Source: Paucilactobacillus hokkaidonensis JCM 18461
GTDB taxonomy: Bacteria; Bacillota; Bacilli; Lactobacillales; Lactobacillaceae
Assembly: GCF_000829395.1 (NCBI RefSeq)
Contig: NZ_AP014680.1
Coordinates: 992,001 to 1,056,000, forward strand
Direction of reading: 5' to 3'
Length of the DNA stretch: 64,000 bases
Below, piece by piece: positions 1-7,783 of this stretch. Position 1 is the stretch's first letter. Every line of letters begins with the position of its first letter. The notes beneath the pieces were generated by a model. That model did not search any database. It saw only the letters and a program-made list of their open reading frames with translations, and was not told the origin of the DNA. The position numbers and the translations under genes were made by a program.

Positions 1-1395
1 AATGCATTTGTGAATATACGTTTTTTACCTACGACTGAGGGTGCCAAAGATTATCCTATAGTCGGTAGCACATCTATTATTCATAAAGGTGAAACTGGAT
101 ATTCAACTTTAGTGTTTACACCTCAAGAAGATGGGTATCTAAAATTGACACCTTCTGCATATGCTGCACCGGTAACTGCTTTGGCTGGATGGAAAGAAGA
201 AAAGCTGGAAAAAGGCAACAAATCGACAGACTGGTCACCAGCGCCGGAAGACCAAGCGAGTGTCACTGCCGTTAATGCAATCGAACAGACAGTTGACGGC
301 ATGAAACAGACAGTAGCTAATGCGGCTACCAAGACAGAAGTAACAAAGCTTGCTGGTCAAGTTACGAGTGTAGTATCAACGGCAAATGGTAATTCTAGTC
401 AGATTACACAGCTGTCAAAAGACATAAACCTGCGTGTGACTGCTGACCAAGTAGATGCCAGTATTCTTGCTGATAAAACTATAAAAGATACTCGTGACGA
501 TAATCAGCCACCAAGCTGGTACTATGCTAATTATCCTAAGCAAACTATTGAAGAATTAAAACAAACTTCAATGATTGGTCTGACAGACGGAGTATATGCA
601 CAATTAACGTCAGAGGTAGCATGGACTGATAAATCTGTACCAATTAAGCAAACAGCTAGGACTAATACGCAGACGTATCAACGATTTTCAACATCTGAAA
701 CAGCTTGGAGTTCATGGTCAACTATTGCTAATACGTCTAATATGATTAGCCAAATCAACATTAGTCCTGAATCAATTCTGATTGCTGGTAACAAGGTTCA
801 TATTACTGGTACCACTACCATTGATGCTGGGATTATCAAAAACGCCATGATTGCAGACGCAACGATTAATGGAGCCAAGATACAGAATGCAAGTATTTTA
901 TCAGCTAAGATTGCTAATCTTGACGGCGGGAAGATTACCGCTAATTCGATTACGGCGGATAAATTAGCTGTTAGTGCAATCGAAGTTGGACTTGGTAATT
1001 ATCTTCGAGGTGCCTTAAGCATTGAGCCAAATGCTATTACTATTTCAATGCCCGGCGGTAAATCTATTCTGGACGCAAAAGGTTTAATAATGATTAATAA
1101 TTCCAGCGGAAAATATAGCGGTATTTCCTATCAGACTTTGTCTAGAAATGCCAGTAATTCTGAACAATTTGGTGCGATGGCTTTCTCAGGTTGGCTAAAC
1201 TTTGGCGATGCTAATATTTACGGTAAGGGAATGACTTGGGCCGAAGATGCGCATTTACACTTTGAACAACGAAAAGTGAATGGTTCAGACGGTTTAATGC
1301 TTTGCAACGACCTTGGAACTGGTATATGGATAGGAAATAATCAGCAGGTGTGGGTAGGTAAGAACTTTAATGATTATCACGTGATTGCATCATAA
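1..1395 (+). CDS. Prophage tail-tip / receptor-binding protein, 5' truncated by window
   Basis: The frame is open from base 1 (Asn-Ala-Phe precede the first GTG at 10), so the gene begins outside the window; 464 codons are visible. The N-terminal part is a helical, Gln/Thr/Val-rich stretch (about residues 80-150) like the stalk of siphophage minor tail proteins. A segment around residues 170-245 (paired Tyr/Trp residues, then TYQRFST and WSSWSTI) resembles the pyocin-knob receptor-binding fold. After it comes a beta-helix-like series with short hydrophobic repeats (ITGTTTIDAG, IADATINGAKIQNASI, KITANSITADKL), typical of phage fibres. It lies directly upstream of small tail genes and the lysis cassette, as expected for an antireceptor. 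The exact family (Gp58-like or other) is an inference; prophage tail assignment is solid. Confidence 0.8.
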   Translation, partial: NAFVNIRFLPTTEGAKDYPIVGSTSIIHKGETGYSTLVFTPQEDGYLKLTPSAYAAPVTALAGWKEEKLEKGNKSTDWSPAPEDQASVTAVNAIEQTVDGMKQTVANAATKTEVTKLAGQVTSVVSTANGNSSQITQLSKDINLRVTADQVDASILADKTIKDTRDDNQPPSWYYANYPKQTIEELKQTSMIGLTDGVYAQLTSEVAWTDKSVPIKQTARTNTQTYQRFSTSETAWSSWSTIANTSNMISQINISPESILIAGNKVHITGTTTIDAGIIKNAMIADATINGAKIQNASILSAKIANLDGGKITANSITADKLAVSAIEVGLGNYLRGALSIEPNAITISMPGGKSILDAKGLIMINNSSGKYSGISYQTLSRNASNSEQFGAMAFSGWLNFGDANIYGKGMTWAEDAHLHFEQRKVNGSDGLMLCNDLGTGIWIGNNQQVWVGKNFNDYHVIAS

Positions 1396-1417
1396 AAAAC
1401 TAAAGGAGAAATTAACA

Positions 1418-1843
1418 ATGCAATTAAAATTAAAAAACAATCAACTAAAATCACTAACGGAGTTCATCAACTCATTAACGTTCAACACGGGTTCTGCACA
1501 TATTGCACAGGCTCGTATTGTCACACTGATGGTCAATAAGTATAAGGAACTCGATGAAGATAGAATCGAGTTAGTGAACCAATATGCCAACAAAGATGAT
1601 AATGGGGATGCTGTTATTTTGGATAATGGCACAGCCGATATGACTGAAGACAATCACGCCAAGTTCAATGATGAATATAAGGAGTTATTTGATTCTGATA
1701 CAGTTATCGACTTAACGGAACATGAAGACAAAGTTCATAAGCTAGAATCCGCGCTAGAAAATTACAATCGAGATTTGACAGGCGACCAATCATTACAGTT
1801 GGTTGCCTTTTTAGATGCTATTAAAACAAAGGAGAATGATTAA
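1418..1843 (+). CDS. Small prophage protein, DUF1617-like
   Basis: 141 residues. I chose the ATG at 1418 because AAAGGAG lies 9 bases upstream; the longer reading frame (from 1385) overlaps the tail gene and has no ribosome site. The protein is hydrophilic and mostly helical, with an N-terminal LKLKNNQLKSL segment and two acidic helices, and no membrane segment. Its size, charge and place just after the tail-fibre gene fit the DUF1617 family of lactobacillus and enterococcus phages, whose role is unknown. It is followed after one base by the next gene, so the small genes are translated as one message. Family membership is from memory of the pattern, not from a search. Confidence 0.6.
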   Translation: MQLKLKNNQLKSLTEFINSLTFNTGSAHIAQARIVTLMVNKYKELDEDRIELVNQYANKDDNGDAVILDNGTADMTEDNHAKFNDEYKELFDSDTVIDLTEHEDKVHKLESALENYNRDLTGDQSLQLVAFLDAIKTKEND

Positions 1844-1844
1844 T

Positions 1845-2108
1845 ATGAACAACGAAGATGGAACAATTAAATTAACGAACGTGAACTATGCAATTACTGA
1901 TGGTGTTACCACTGCAATCAATGCCAGCTTTGCCGGCTATTTTAATGGGCAATCAATCAATAGCACAGTATCAGTCACTGGTGATGGACTGGACGATTTA
2001 ACACGCAAACAGGTGGAAGAAAAAGCGCGCGAAAGTCTCAAGACGTACATTGCTAATGGCACACTGAACACAGCTCAACCCGTGGCTGATACCACAGCTG
2101 CTGAATAA
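1845..2108 (+). CDS. Small prophage protein of unknown function
   Basis: 87 residues from the ATG at 1845, which follows an AAAGGAG ribosome site inside the end of the previous gene and starts one base after its stop. The first half looks beta-rich (alternating hydrophobic residues, many Thr/Asn/Gly) and the second half is a charged helix followed by an Ala/Thr tail. I do not recognise the family. Position between the tail-fibre and holin genes suggests a minor virion or assembly protein. Confidence 0.55.
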   Translation: MNNEDGTIKLTNVNYAITDGVTTAINASFAGYFNGQSINSTVSVTGDGLDDLTRKQVEEKARESLKTYIANGTLNTAQPVADTTAAE

Positions 2109-2122
2109 AGGGGGGCATTAGT

Positions 2123-2200
2123 ATGCCACCACAGGCACGCACTAAAACGGCTGGTTATATTACTACAGTGCCAAAACCGGAACAACCAGCCGAAGAATAG
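2123..2200 (+). CDS. 25-residue prophage microprotein (XkdX-like position)
   Basis: Short reading frame from ATG 2123 to TAG 2198-2200, encoding a basic/Pro-rich 25-mer that begins MPPQARTKTAGY and ends QPAEE. AAAGGGGGG lies just upstream at 2108-2115 with good spacing. Siphophages of lactobacilli often encode a very short XkdX-type protein at this place, between tail and holin genes, so it is probably real, though no motif can be confirmed at this length. Confidence 0.45.
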   Translation: MPPQARTKTAGYITTVPKPEQPAEE

Positions 2201-2242
2201 TAAATAATAGGGCATGACCCTATTTAAAAAGGGGAAATGCAA

Positions 2243-2692
2243 ATGTTGTATAACTATTTTAAAAATCATTTCTGGTTTGAAACTGGTCTGGAATTTGTTG
2301 GTCAGGCTATCGTCTTCGTGTACATGCAGAACGAATTTGACACTGGTGGTTTTGATCCGTTCTCGCACATTGTTAGACATTTTGGTGATCCTTGGATGAC
2401 CATTTTGCTTAGCAGTGTCGGTGCTATATGTATTAGTTTCGCTATTTGGGATGTTCATTGGTTGCACGCTCGTGAAGTTATGGCTGGCTTAGCTCAATTT
2501 GTGGCTACACTGATCTTCGTTGGTTTTCTCTGGCATGCAATTAGTATGCCAATTAAATCACCTGATGCATTGACCGCTACTCTGTATTCATTCATTGTCG
2601 TTTTTCGAATTGGTAATAACCTGGTTAAGCCAGCAATACTATTTAGGTCTGATTTGAAGGACTTAAAGGGCGGTGTTAAACGTGACAAATGA
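2243..2692 (+). CDS. Prophage multi-pass membrane protein, holin-region
   Basis: 149 residues from ATG 2243, 8 bases after AAAGGGG; an in-frame ATG at 2237 is too close to that site. Three to four hydrophobic helices can be seen (around VGQAIVFVYM, MTILLSSVGAICISFAIW, LAQFVATLIFVGFLW and TLYSFIVVFRIGNNLV), with a basic C-terminus rich in Lys/Asp. It precedes a second membrane protein and a recognisable holin. It may be an accessory holin or a membrane protein of the lysis module. I do not recognise a named family. Confidence 0.6.
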   Translation: MLYNYFKNHFWFETGLEFVGQAIVFVYMQNEFDTGGFDPFSHIVRHFGDPWMTILLSSVGAICISFAIWDVHWLHAREVMAGLAQFVATLIFVGFLWHAISMPIKSPDALTATLYSFIVVFRIGNNLVKPAILFRSDLKDLKGGVKRDK

Positions 2693-2987
2693 ATGGACGG
2701 TAGCAATCGTGGTTGCCTTAATCACAACAGCTGGCACAATTATCGGAAATGTTTATTTGAACCGTGGTAACGTCAATAAGGCTAAGGTTGAAAATATACC
2801 TGACATCTATGACCAAGCTCAGAAGATGATGGATACAAACATTGAGTTGAATGCTCAATTGAATCAGCGCAATGCCGAGTCAATTGAGCTCAAGAATACG
2901 ATTGAGCAATTGAACCACACGGTTGAACAACTGCAAGAACAGGTCACAAAGTTACAAACAGAACTTAACAAGAGGGAGACAACATGA
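2682..2987 (+). CDS. Prophage membrane-anchored coiled-coil protein
   Basis: 101 residues if started at GTG 2682 (AAAGGGCGG about 8 bases upstream); a GTG at 2673 is the alternative. One N-terminal transmembrane helix (residues about 5-27, AIVVALITTAGTIIGNVYL) is followed by a long heptad-patterned coiled coil (ELNAQLNQRN, ELKNTIEQLNHTVEQLQEQV, TKLQTELNK). It overlaps the holin gene by 4 bases (ATGA), so the two are translationally coupled. This layout is common in holin-associated proteins of Gram-positive phages; exact role unknown. Confidence 0.65.
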   Translation: MTNEWTVAIVVALITTAGTIIGNVYLNRGNVNKAKVENIPDIYDQAQKMMDTNIELNAQLNQRNAESIELKNTIEQLNHTVEQLQEQVTKLQTELNKRETT

Positions 2988-3241
2988 AAAGTATTAACTG
3001 GAAAATCAGAATTAGATCAAAGAAGTTTTGGTTGGCTTTAGTGCCGGCTATTTTATTGCTCGCACAAACAGTAGCTACACCATTTGGATATAATTGGGAT
3101 ATCACTGGATTGGGTGTACAGCTCACAGCCGTGGTCAATGCTGTGTTCGGGTTACTGGCATTATTTGGAATTGTGGTTGATCCAACTACAAGTGGCGCTA
3201 GTGATAGCGAATTGGTATTAAAGAAAGGAAGTAACAAATAA
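2984..3241 (+). CDS. Phage holin, phi LC3 family
   Basis: 85 residues. The N-terminus (INWKIRIRSKKFWLALVPA) and C-terminus (GIVVDPTTSGASDSE) match the pattern of phi-LC3-type holins, which form membrane lesions that let the endolysin reach the wall. Two hydrophobic helices (about residues 15-32 and 45-65) are visible. The gene overlaps the upstream coiled-coil gene by 4 bases and the endolysin gene by 1 base, the classic holin-lysin cassette. Confidence 0.9.
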   Translation: MKSINWKIRIRSKKFWLALVPAILLLAQTVATPFGYNWDITGLGVQLTAVVNAVFGLLALFGIVVDPTTSGASDSELVLKKGSNK

Positions 3242-4089
3242 TGGCTTATACAATTGATAAAAGTTTCGCTTTAGCTTCAAAAGAAGGCGCTAGTCAAAAG
3301 GCTAGCAATAAGTACTTAATTCTGCACTCAACCGCTAATTTAGGTGCCAGTGCCAAAAATAATGCCAGTTATGAGAAACGTACGTGGACCACTGCTTACG
3401 TTCACTTCATTGCTGGTGACGGTATTGTTTATCAGGTTGGTACACCAGGATATGTAGCATGGGGTGCTGGGCCAAAGGTCAACGGACTATCACCAGTTCA
3501 AATTGAGATGGAAGAATCTGCGGACGTTGCTAAACAACGACGTATCTACAATACCTATATTGAATTGGCTCGAGATTATGCCAAAAAATATGGAATCCCA
3601 TTGACGCTGGATACAACCGGTAATGGTGTTAAGACTCATAACTGGGTTAGCCAGAATCTGGGCGGTACTGATCATAGTGATCCTTATGGTGCACTAAAAC
3701 GAATTGGCATTGATAAGACACAACTGGCTAAAGACATTGCTAACGGCGCTGGCAGTTCTGTTGCTACTAAGCCTGCAACTACAACATCATCCAAACCAGC
3801 AGTAAGTAAACCAGCAGCCACACCATCAACTGGAATTAAGTGGATTGCACAAACCGGTGTATTTACGATTACCGACTCAGATGGCATTAAGTTGCGTTCT
3901 GGCTCTGCAAGTGTCAAATCACCACTTTTAGCTATATTGAAAAAGGGTAATACAGTTAAATACAATGCCTACGGTTACGCTGGTGGTTATGTTTGGATTC
4001 GGCAGCCTCGCAGCAATGGGTACGGTTATCTTCCTACTGGTAACGCTAGTGGTAATAAGCGCACTAGTTACTGGGGAGCTTTTAAATAA
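3241..4089 (+). CDS. Endolysin: N-acetylmuramoyl-L-alanine amidase with SH3b domain
   Basis: 282 residues. Residues 1-165 form an Amidase_2 (PGRP-like) domain that cuts the bond between N-acetylmuramic acid and L-Ala; His29 in LILHST and the histidines of KTHNWVSQN and GTDHSDPYG are the expected zinc/catalytic region. A Thr/Pro/Ser/Ala-rich linker (about 175-200) leads to a C-terminal SH3_5 wall-binding domain (TITDSDGIKLRSG, VWIRQPRSNGYGYLP). There is no signal peptide, so release depends on the holin whose stop codon overlaps this ATG. Ends the lytic operon ahead of a strong terminator. Confidence 0.93.
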   Translation: MAYTIDKSFALASKEGASQKASNKYLILHSTANLGASAKNNASYEKRTWTTAYVHFIAGDGIVYQVGTPGYVAWGAGPKVNGLSPVQIEMEESADVAKQRRIYNTYIELARDYAKKYGIPLTLDTTGNGVKTHNWVSQNLGGTDHSDPYGALKRIGIDKTQLAKDIANGAGSSVATKPATTTSSKPAVSKPAATPSTGIKWIAQTGVFTITDSDGIKLRSGSASVKSPLLAILKKGNTVKYNAYGYAGGYVWIRQPRSNGYGYLPTGNASGNKRTSYWGAFK

Positions 4090-4146
4090 ATAATGTTACC
4101 TTTACCGTTTAAGTGATACTATTAGAACAATCCAAAGTGATAAATC

Positions 4147-4181
4147 AAGCCTCTAGCTCATTACGAGTTAGGGGCTTTTTT
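4147..4181 (+). terminator. Rho-independent terminator of prophage lysis operon
   Basis: A 13-bp stem (AAGCCTCTAGCTC with GAGTTAGGGGCTT, two G-T pairs) with a short loop and a run of six T. It lies 58 bases after the endolysin stop and separates the lysis operon from the next promoter. Confidence 0.9.
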
Positions 4182-4242
4182 GTGTGGGAACTTTTAAATA
4201 AATAGCGAATATTGAAAGTTTAAAACTTTTCCTTAAATGCTA

Positions 4243-4270
4243 TTGACATTAATATTATATAGTATATAAT
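4243..4270 (+). promoter_or_regulatory. Promoter of post-lysis prophage operon
   Basis: Consensus TTGACA at 4243-4248, 16-base spacer, consensus TATAAT at 4265-4270. It drives the four genes 4303-5870 independently of the late lytic operon, which ends in a terminator just upstream. Such an exposed consensus promoter suggests expression in the lysogen. Confidence 0.85.
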
Positions 4271-4302
4271 TAAGTCATAAATAAGAAAAGGAAGTAATTA
4301 AA

Positions 4303-4581
4303 ATGACATACGCAGAAAAAATTGCATCAATGGTAATGGAAACTAAAGAAGTTAAAGTATTTTCAATCAGCGTTCCTCAAGATACGTTCTATGGTAGGCA
4401 ATACGACGTTGAATTTGAAGATGCTGAAGGACAACGATATTCAGCAACAATCAAAAACAGCAATCGTATCATGAAAGATTTGAACGAAGGCGATAGCATA
4501 ACAATCAAATTTAACGTTAAAGATGATCAGATGTTCCCGCAATTATTCACTGAAATCAATTACGTTACGAAGGAGAATTAA
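4303..4581 (+). CDS. Small prophage protein of unknown function (post-lysis operon gene 1)
   Basis: 92 residues, ATG 4303 preceded by AAAAGGAAG. Acidic, with an N-terminal helix (YAEKIASMVMETKEV) and then a beta-strand pattern (KVFSISV, YDVEFED, RYSATIKN, DSITIKFNV), so probably a small beta-barrel or sandwich. It has no signal peptide or membrane segment. First gene after the dedicated promoter, one base before the next gene. I do not recognise it. Confidence 0.65.
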   Translation: MTYAEKIASMVMETKEVKVFSISVPQDTFYGRQYDVEFEDAEGQRYSATIKNSNRIMKDLNEGDSITIKFNVKDDQMFPQLFTEINYVTKEN

Positions 4582-4582
4582 T

Positions 4583-5053
4583 ATGACATTTTTAGAATTT
4601 AAAACACAAGCAGAAGAATTAGGATTTACGGTAAAAATCAATAAAGATCAACAAGATATTGAGGATGAACAATTCAATCGTGTGTATGTTTATTTGCAAA
4701 ATGGAAAAACAAGTATCGACATTGCAAAAATATTAGAATTTAAAACCGACGTAATGTGGTTTCTGGATGGCAACAATCGTTCATATAAAATTGCTGACTT
4801 GATTGAAGAATTTAACAACACTAAAGTCGAAGACCGTAACTATGATGTTGTTGAAATGACAGAAATGGATAAAGCTGTTAAAGTTATCAATGATGATGCA
4901 ATCAAAGCCACGGACATCGAGAATAAAACCAGCATTGGAGCTGTATCTATCAGCAATTATCGCACTGGGAAAACAGATTTAAACAAAGTAAAGTGGGAAA
5001 TTATTCATAAACTCGCTGGATACTATGACGAAAGGAACAAACACAATGATTAA
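4583..5053 (+). CDS. Prophage protein with HTH-like C-terminus (post-lysis operon gene 2)
   Basis: 156 residues from ATG 4583 (AAGGAG upstream); longer frames lack a ribosome site. The N-terminal half is acidic. Two segments look like DNA-binding repeats: an early NGKTSIDIAKILEFKTDVMW stretch, and near the C-terminus a stretch containing TSIGAVSISNYRTGKTDLNK, which follows the helix-turn-helix pattern of XRE/Cro-type regulators (small-x-x-x-Ser-x-x-R/Y-x-G). Stop overlaps the start of the next gene. A regulator or adaptor role is inferred; the HTH call is by eye. Confidence 0.6.
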   Translation: MTFLEFKTQAEELGFTVKINKDQQDIEDEQFNRVYVYLQNGKTSIDIAKILEFKTDVMWFLDGNNRSYKIADLIEEFNNTKVEDRNYDVVEMTEMDKAVKVINDDAIKATDIENKTSIGAVSISNYRTGKTDLNKVKWEIIHKLAGYYDERNKHND

Positions 5054-5495
5054 AGATCTGACCGGACAAAAGTTTGGACATCTAAAAGCAATCAAACATG
5101 ATGGTTATAGTGATCATAAATGGCTGTGGTTGTGTCAGTGTGATTGTGGCAAACAAACTAAAGTCACATCTAGTCATTTATTGTCAGGACATACAACTAG
5201 CTGTGGTCATGTTCAAAAGGATAGAAACAACTCCGTTGCTCCAGGTTATGAAGCTAAACGAGTTAATGGAGTTGCCACATTTCTGTTGTCTGATAAACGT
5301 AAAGTTAGAACTGATAGCTCAACAGGGATAACAGGCGTTAAAGAGCACAAGAAACGTGATGGCTCAATTGATTATGAAGCAAATATCACCATTGCTAGCA
5401 AGCGACATTATCTAGGCAGATTTCACACAATTCAAGAAGCTGCAAAAGTACGAAAAGATGCTGAAAATAAATTAATTCCAAAACAAGGTGATTGA
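5046..5495 (+). CDS. Zinc-finger plus AP2-like DNA-binding protein (post-lysis operon gene 3)
   Basis: 149 residues from ATG 5046, overlapping the previous gene by 8 bases; AAAGGA lies 5' of it. The N-terminus reads DLTGQKFGHLKAI followed by a CQCDCGK...SCGH zinc ribbon (about residues 30-58), the layout found at the front of phage HNH/AP2 homing-endonuclease relatives. The C-terminal third (TGITGVKEHKK, YEANITIASKRHYLGRF, EAAKVRKDAENKL) is a clear AP2/ERF-like fold that binds DNA. No HNH or GIY-YIG catalytic motif is visible, so this is probably a DNA-binding protein and not a nuclease. Confidence 0.8.
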   Translation: MIKDLTGQKFGHLKAIKHDGYSDHKWLWLCQCDCGKQTKVTSSHLLSGHTTSCGHVQKDRNNSVAPGYEAKRVNGVATFLLSDKRKVRTDSSTGITGVKEHKKRDGSIDYEANITIASKRHYLGRFHTIQEAAKVRKDAENKLIPKQGD

Positions 5496-5870
5496 ATGGA
5501 AACTCCAAAACAAGCCGTGGATGTTATTATGCCACGCATACAGAAGAACTTTAAACGATTGAATAGACATCAATATTGGTTGTCAATTGTTAACAATCCA
5601 TATGACGAAAAGTATTCGTTCTTCATATACGATAAAGTACCGAGGGACAGAACCAGATCTACGCCACTGCATGATTTAAAATCGTATGACATTGAATATT
5701 TGGAAGAAGTTGTTAAGTTGTTGACTCAGCAAACCAAGTTATCCATAGTCTACACAGGTTTCACTGGTCTGCGTTGGCATAGCAATGATCGACTTATCCA
5801 GCACAGCAAGATTCAAGGCGAAGATGTGAGATCTGAATATGATAGTATATTTAAAAAGCCAACCAATTAA
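5496..5870 (+). CDS. Prophage protein of unknown function (post-lysis operon gene 4)
   Basis: 124 residues, starting immediately after the stop of the AP2 gene, with AAGGTG upstream. It is basic, aromatic-rich and soluble (RHQYWLSIVNN, KYSFFIYDKVPRD, GFTGLRWHSNDR). No recognised motif. The terminator stem begins before its stop codon, marking the end of this operon and probably the last prophage gene. Confidence 0.6.
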   Translation: METPKQAVDVIMPRIQKNFKRLNRHQYWLSIVNNPYDEKYSFFIYDKVPRDRTRSTPLHDLKSYDIEYLEEVVKLLTQQTKLSIVYTGFTGLRWHSNDRLIQHSKIQGEDVRSEYDSIFKKPTN

Positions 5871-5886
5871 GGTCGGCTTTTTATTT
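5853..5886 (+). terminator. Terminator of post-lysis operon
   Basis: AAAAAGCCAACC pairs with GGTCGGCTTTTT around a 6-base loop, followed by TATTTT. The stem includes the stop codon of the preceding gene. Confidence 0.85.
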
Positions 5887-6215
5887 TGATTCATTGTTTC
5901 TTCTATTAAAACTACTACTGAATTTAATGAACACTTTTCTATGTACTTCCTACCAAATACCAATCAATTATAGAAGTTCTAGCACATCTCTAGCAATTTT
6001 GAAATTCACAAGCCTTAAATACCTGATAACACTGGGATTTTTCGCACGTGTTCAACTGTCACTCGCTTCATTTTTTTACAAGCTGTCTATATATCTGTTA
6101 GGTTATCAACGTTAAACAGAATATGGCGGCTTTTTTTGTGGTATCAATTTGGATCTAAAAGTCCTTTTAATAAATTACATTTTATATATATTTATCTTAA
6201 TAATGTCTTTTTTCT
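5887..6215 (+). other. Prophage-chromosome junction region, no convincing gene
   Basis: Some 330 bases without a convincing gene. A 73-codon frame (5894-6115) lacks a ribosome site and looks like chance. No tRNA gene is visible, so the attachment site is not a standard tRNA 3' end. A T-rich tract after GGCGGC near 6125-6137 may be a weak terminator. The prophage right attachment site should lie here but cannot be defined without the left end. Confidence 0.5.
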
Positions 6216-6218
6216 AAC

Positions 6219-6248
6219 TTGACGTAGCGCTTACATTTAGATTATACT
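6219..6248 (+). promoter_or_regulatory. Promoter of TetR-family gene
   Basis: TTGACG at 6219-6224, 18-base spacer, TATACT at 6243-6248, 67 bases before the ATG at 6316. The spacer carries GTAGCGCTTAC, a partial palindrome that could be an operator. Confidence 0.65.
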
Positions 6249-6315
6249 CATCTGCAAAGCATGTATTGAACAAAAATAGAATTAATATGATATTTAAGAT
6301 GAGGAGTTGTTAGTG

Positions 6316-6957
6316 ATGGGAAATGGTAAGACTGATCCACGGGTCGTTAAGACACGCAATAATTTAAAAAAAGCATTGGTTCGATTAATGCGACATTATA
6401 AGATTGAAAATATCAGCGTGCAAAAAATTACAGAAACTGCGGCAATTACCCGTGGAACCTTTTATTTACATTACAAAGATAAACAAGATTTCATTAATCG
6501 AGCAATGAGTGAAATTCTAGATGACTTTTTTGATGATGTCATGATTGATGGTAATGATTATTTTAAAGAGGTTGATGGCTTACCAGTGCAGGTTTTCTCG
6601 TTACAAAAAGCATTTAAGTATATTGAAAATGAAGCTGAAGTATTTGATGTTTTACTTAATAACCAAGAAAATGATTTATTTTTTCAGCAGCTATATGAAC
6701 GGTTATCCGATCGATTAAAAAAATTTCATGAACAATTGAAATCAGAATTTGTTGATTTAGAAGTTCCAATTGCACTTCAAATTGCATTCGTAGTCTCAGC
6801 TGAACTTGGGCTGATTAGGCATTGGTTGCATGATGGCATGATTTATACGCCTCATTATATGACACAAAGTGTATCCAAAATGCTACAAGAGTTTAGTAGT
6901 GATGGAGTTTCCTTCACAGACTTTTTTATTGCAGAACCGGATGATTTGTTGCTTTAA
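6316..6957 (+). CDS. TetR/AcrR-family transcriptional regulator
   Basis: 213 residues from ATG 6316, 9 bases after GAGGAG; upstream in-frame TTG 6307 and GTG 6313 are less likely. The N-terminal 60 residues form the TetR HTH: ISVQKITETAAITRGTFYLHYKDK, with the diagnostic G-T-F-Y-x-H-Y/F. The C-terminal ligand domain is helical (SLQKAFKYIENEAEVFDVLL, VVSAELGLIRHWLHDGM), like the group of TetR proteins found singly in lactobacilli. No partner gene is adjacent in the same direction, so the target may be remote or lost; the ligand cannot be told. Confidence 0.9.
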   Translation: MGNGKTDPRVVKTRNNLKKALVRLMRHYKIENISVQKITETAAITRGTFYLHYKDKQDFINRAMSEILDDFFDDVMIDGNDYFKEVDGLPVQVFSLQKAFKYIENEAEVFDVLLNNQENDLFFQQLYERLSDRLKKFHEQLKSEFVDLEVPIALQIAFVVSAELGLIRHWLHDGMIYTPHYMTQSVSKMLQEFSSDGVSFTDFFIAEPDDLLL

Positions 6958-6971
6958 TTGTTAGCAAAAAT

Positions 6972-7000
6972 TTGACGAAATGCTAGTTATCTGATAACAT
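6972..7000 (+). promoter_or_regulatory. Promoter of rplU operon
   Basis: TTGACG at 6972-6977, 17-base spacer, TAACAT at 6995-7000, leaving a leader of about 100 nt before rplU. Confidence 0.7.
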
Positions 7001-7005
7001 ACTAA

Positions 7006-7100
7006 TGTTGTATTTGTGAACCTGGCAACTACAACCGCACGCTTGCAAGTTTTAAAAGCTTTGGCTACTTGTTACGGCGAGTCTTAGATATTGAGGAGGT
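7006..7100 (+). ncRNA. Probable L21 leader (autoregulatory 5' UTR of rplU)
   Basis: The stretch between the promoter and the rplU ribosome site holds GTTGTATTTGTGAACCTGGC, CAACTACAACC and GCTTTGGCTACTTGTTACGGCGAGTC, the base composition and spacing expected of the ribosomal-protein L21 leader of Firmicutes. L21 is thought to bind this RNA to control its own operon. Called by pattern and position; a covariance search would settle it. Confidence 0.55.
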
Positions 7101-7106
7101 GCACAC

Positions 7107-7415
7107 ATGTACGCAATTATTGAAACTGGTGGCAAACAATATAAAGTTGAAGCCGGTCAAGCTGTTTTCGTTGAAAAGCTAAATGTTGAAACTGGTGAAA
7201 AGGTTACTTTTGACCAAGTTGTCTTTGTTGGTGGCGATGCTGCTAAAATCGGTACACCAACAGTTGCCGGTGCTACGGTTACTGGTACTGTTGAAAAGCA
7301 AGGCAAGGAAAAGAAAGTTGTTACTTTCAAATACAAGGCCAAGAAGCATTCACATTCAAAGCAAGGTCATCGTCAACCATATACAAAGGTTGTAATTGAT
7401 GCAATCAACGCTTAG
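7107..7415 (+). CDS. rplU: 50S ribosomal protein L21
   Basis: 102 residues, typical length. Start [18 protein letters not shown] is the L21 signature and the end carries the basic [21 protein letters not shown] segment that contacts 23S rRNA. Strong ribosome site (GGAGGTG). First gene of the rplU-prp-rpmA operon, behind a structured leader that probably senses free L21. Confidence 0.98.
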   Translation: MYAIIETGGKQYKVEAGQAVFVEKLNVETGEKVTFDQVVFVGGDAAKIGTPTVAGATVTGTVEKQGKEKKVVTFKYKAKKHSHSKQGHRQPYTKVVIDAINA

Positions 7416-7430
7416 TAGCGGAGGTTAGTC

Positions 7431-7757
7431 ATGATAAATGCAACTTTTACTCGGGATACAAAGCAAAATATATTGGAGTTTCGTATGACCGGGCACGCTG
7501 ATTCTGGTCCTTACGGTCAGGATATTGTATGTGCGGCTGTGTCTGCACTTGCAATTACGACTGTTAACGGATTAAAACAAGTAGTTCACTCTGATCCTGA
7601 AGTTATTTCGAATGAAACTGACGGTGGGTTATTGAAGGTTCTACAGTTAGATCAACGTAGGGAGACACAAATTTTATTAGCAACATTTGCTAACGGGATC
7701 AATGATATCGCTGCAAGTTATCCTGCTAATATTAAAGTTAAGAATATTGATAATTAA
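7431..7757 (+). CDS. prp: Prp, cysteine protease that processes ribosomal protein L27
   Basis: 108 residues (YsxB family). The catalytic pair is present at His22 (TGHADSG) and Cys34 (QDIVCAAVS), the same spacing as in the characterised Staphylococcus protein. Prp removes the short N-terminal extension of L27, needed for an active ribosomal peptidyl-transferase region. It lies between rplU and rpmA, and the rpmA product here does carry the cleavable leader, so enzyme and substrate match. Confidence 0.95.
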   Translation: MINATFTRDTKQNILEFRMTGHADSGPYGQDIVCAAVSALAITTVNGLKQVVHSDPEVISNETDGGLLKVLQLDQRRETQILLATFANGINDIAASYPANIKVKNIDN

Positions 7758-7783
7758 AAATTTAAGCTGGAGGTGAATTTACA

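Noticed and set aside
2075-2467. 130-codon minus-strand frame over the membrane-protein gene
   Set aside because: No ribosome site and it opposes the consistent direction of phage genes.
5894-6115. 73-codon hydrophobic frame at the prophage junction
   Set aside because: No ribosome site and low-complexity composition; probably non-coding.
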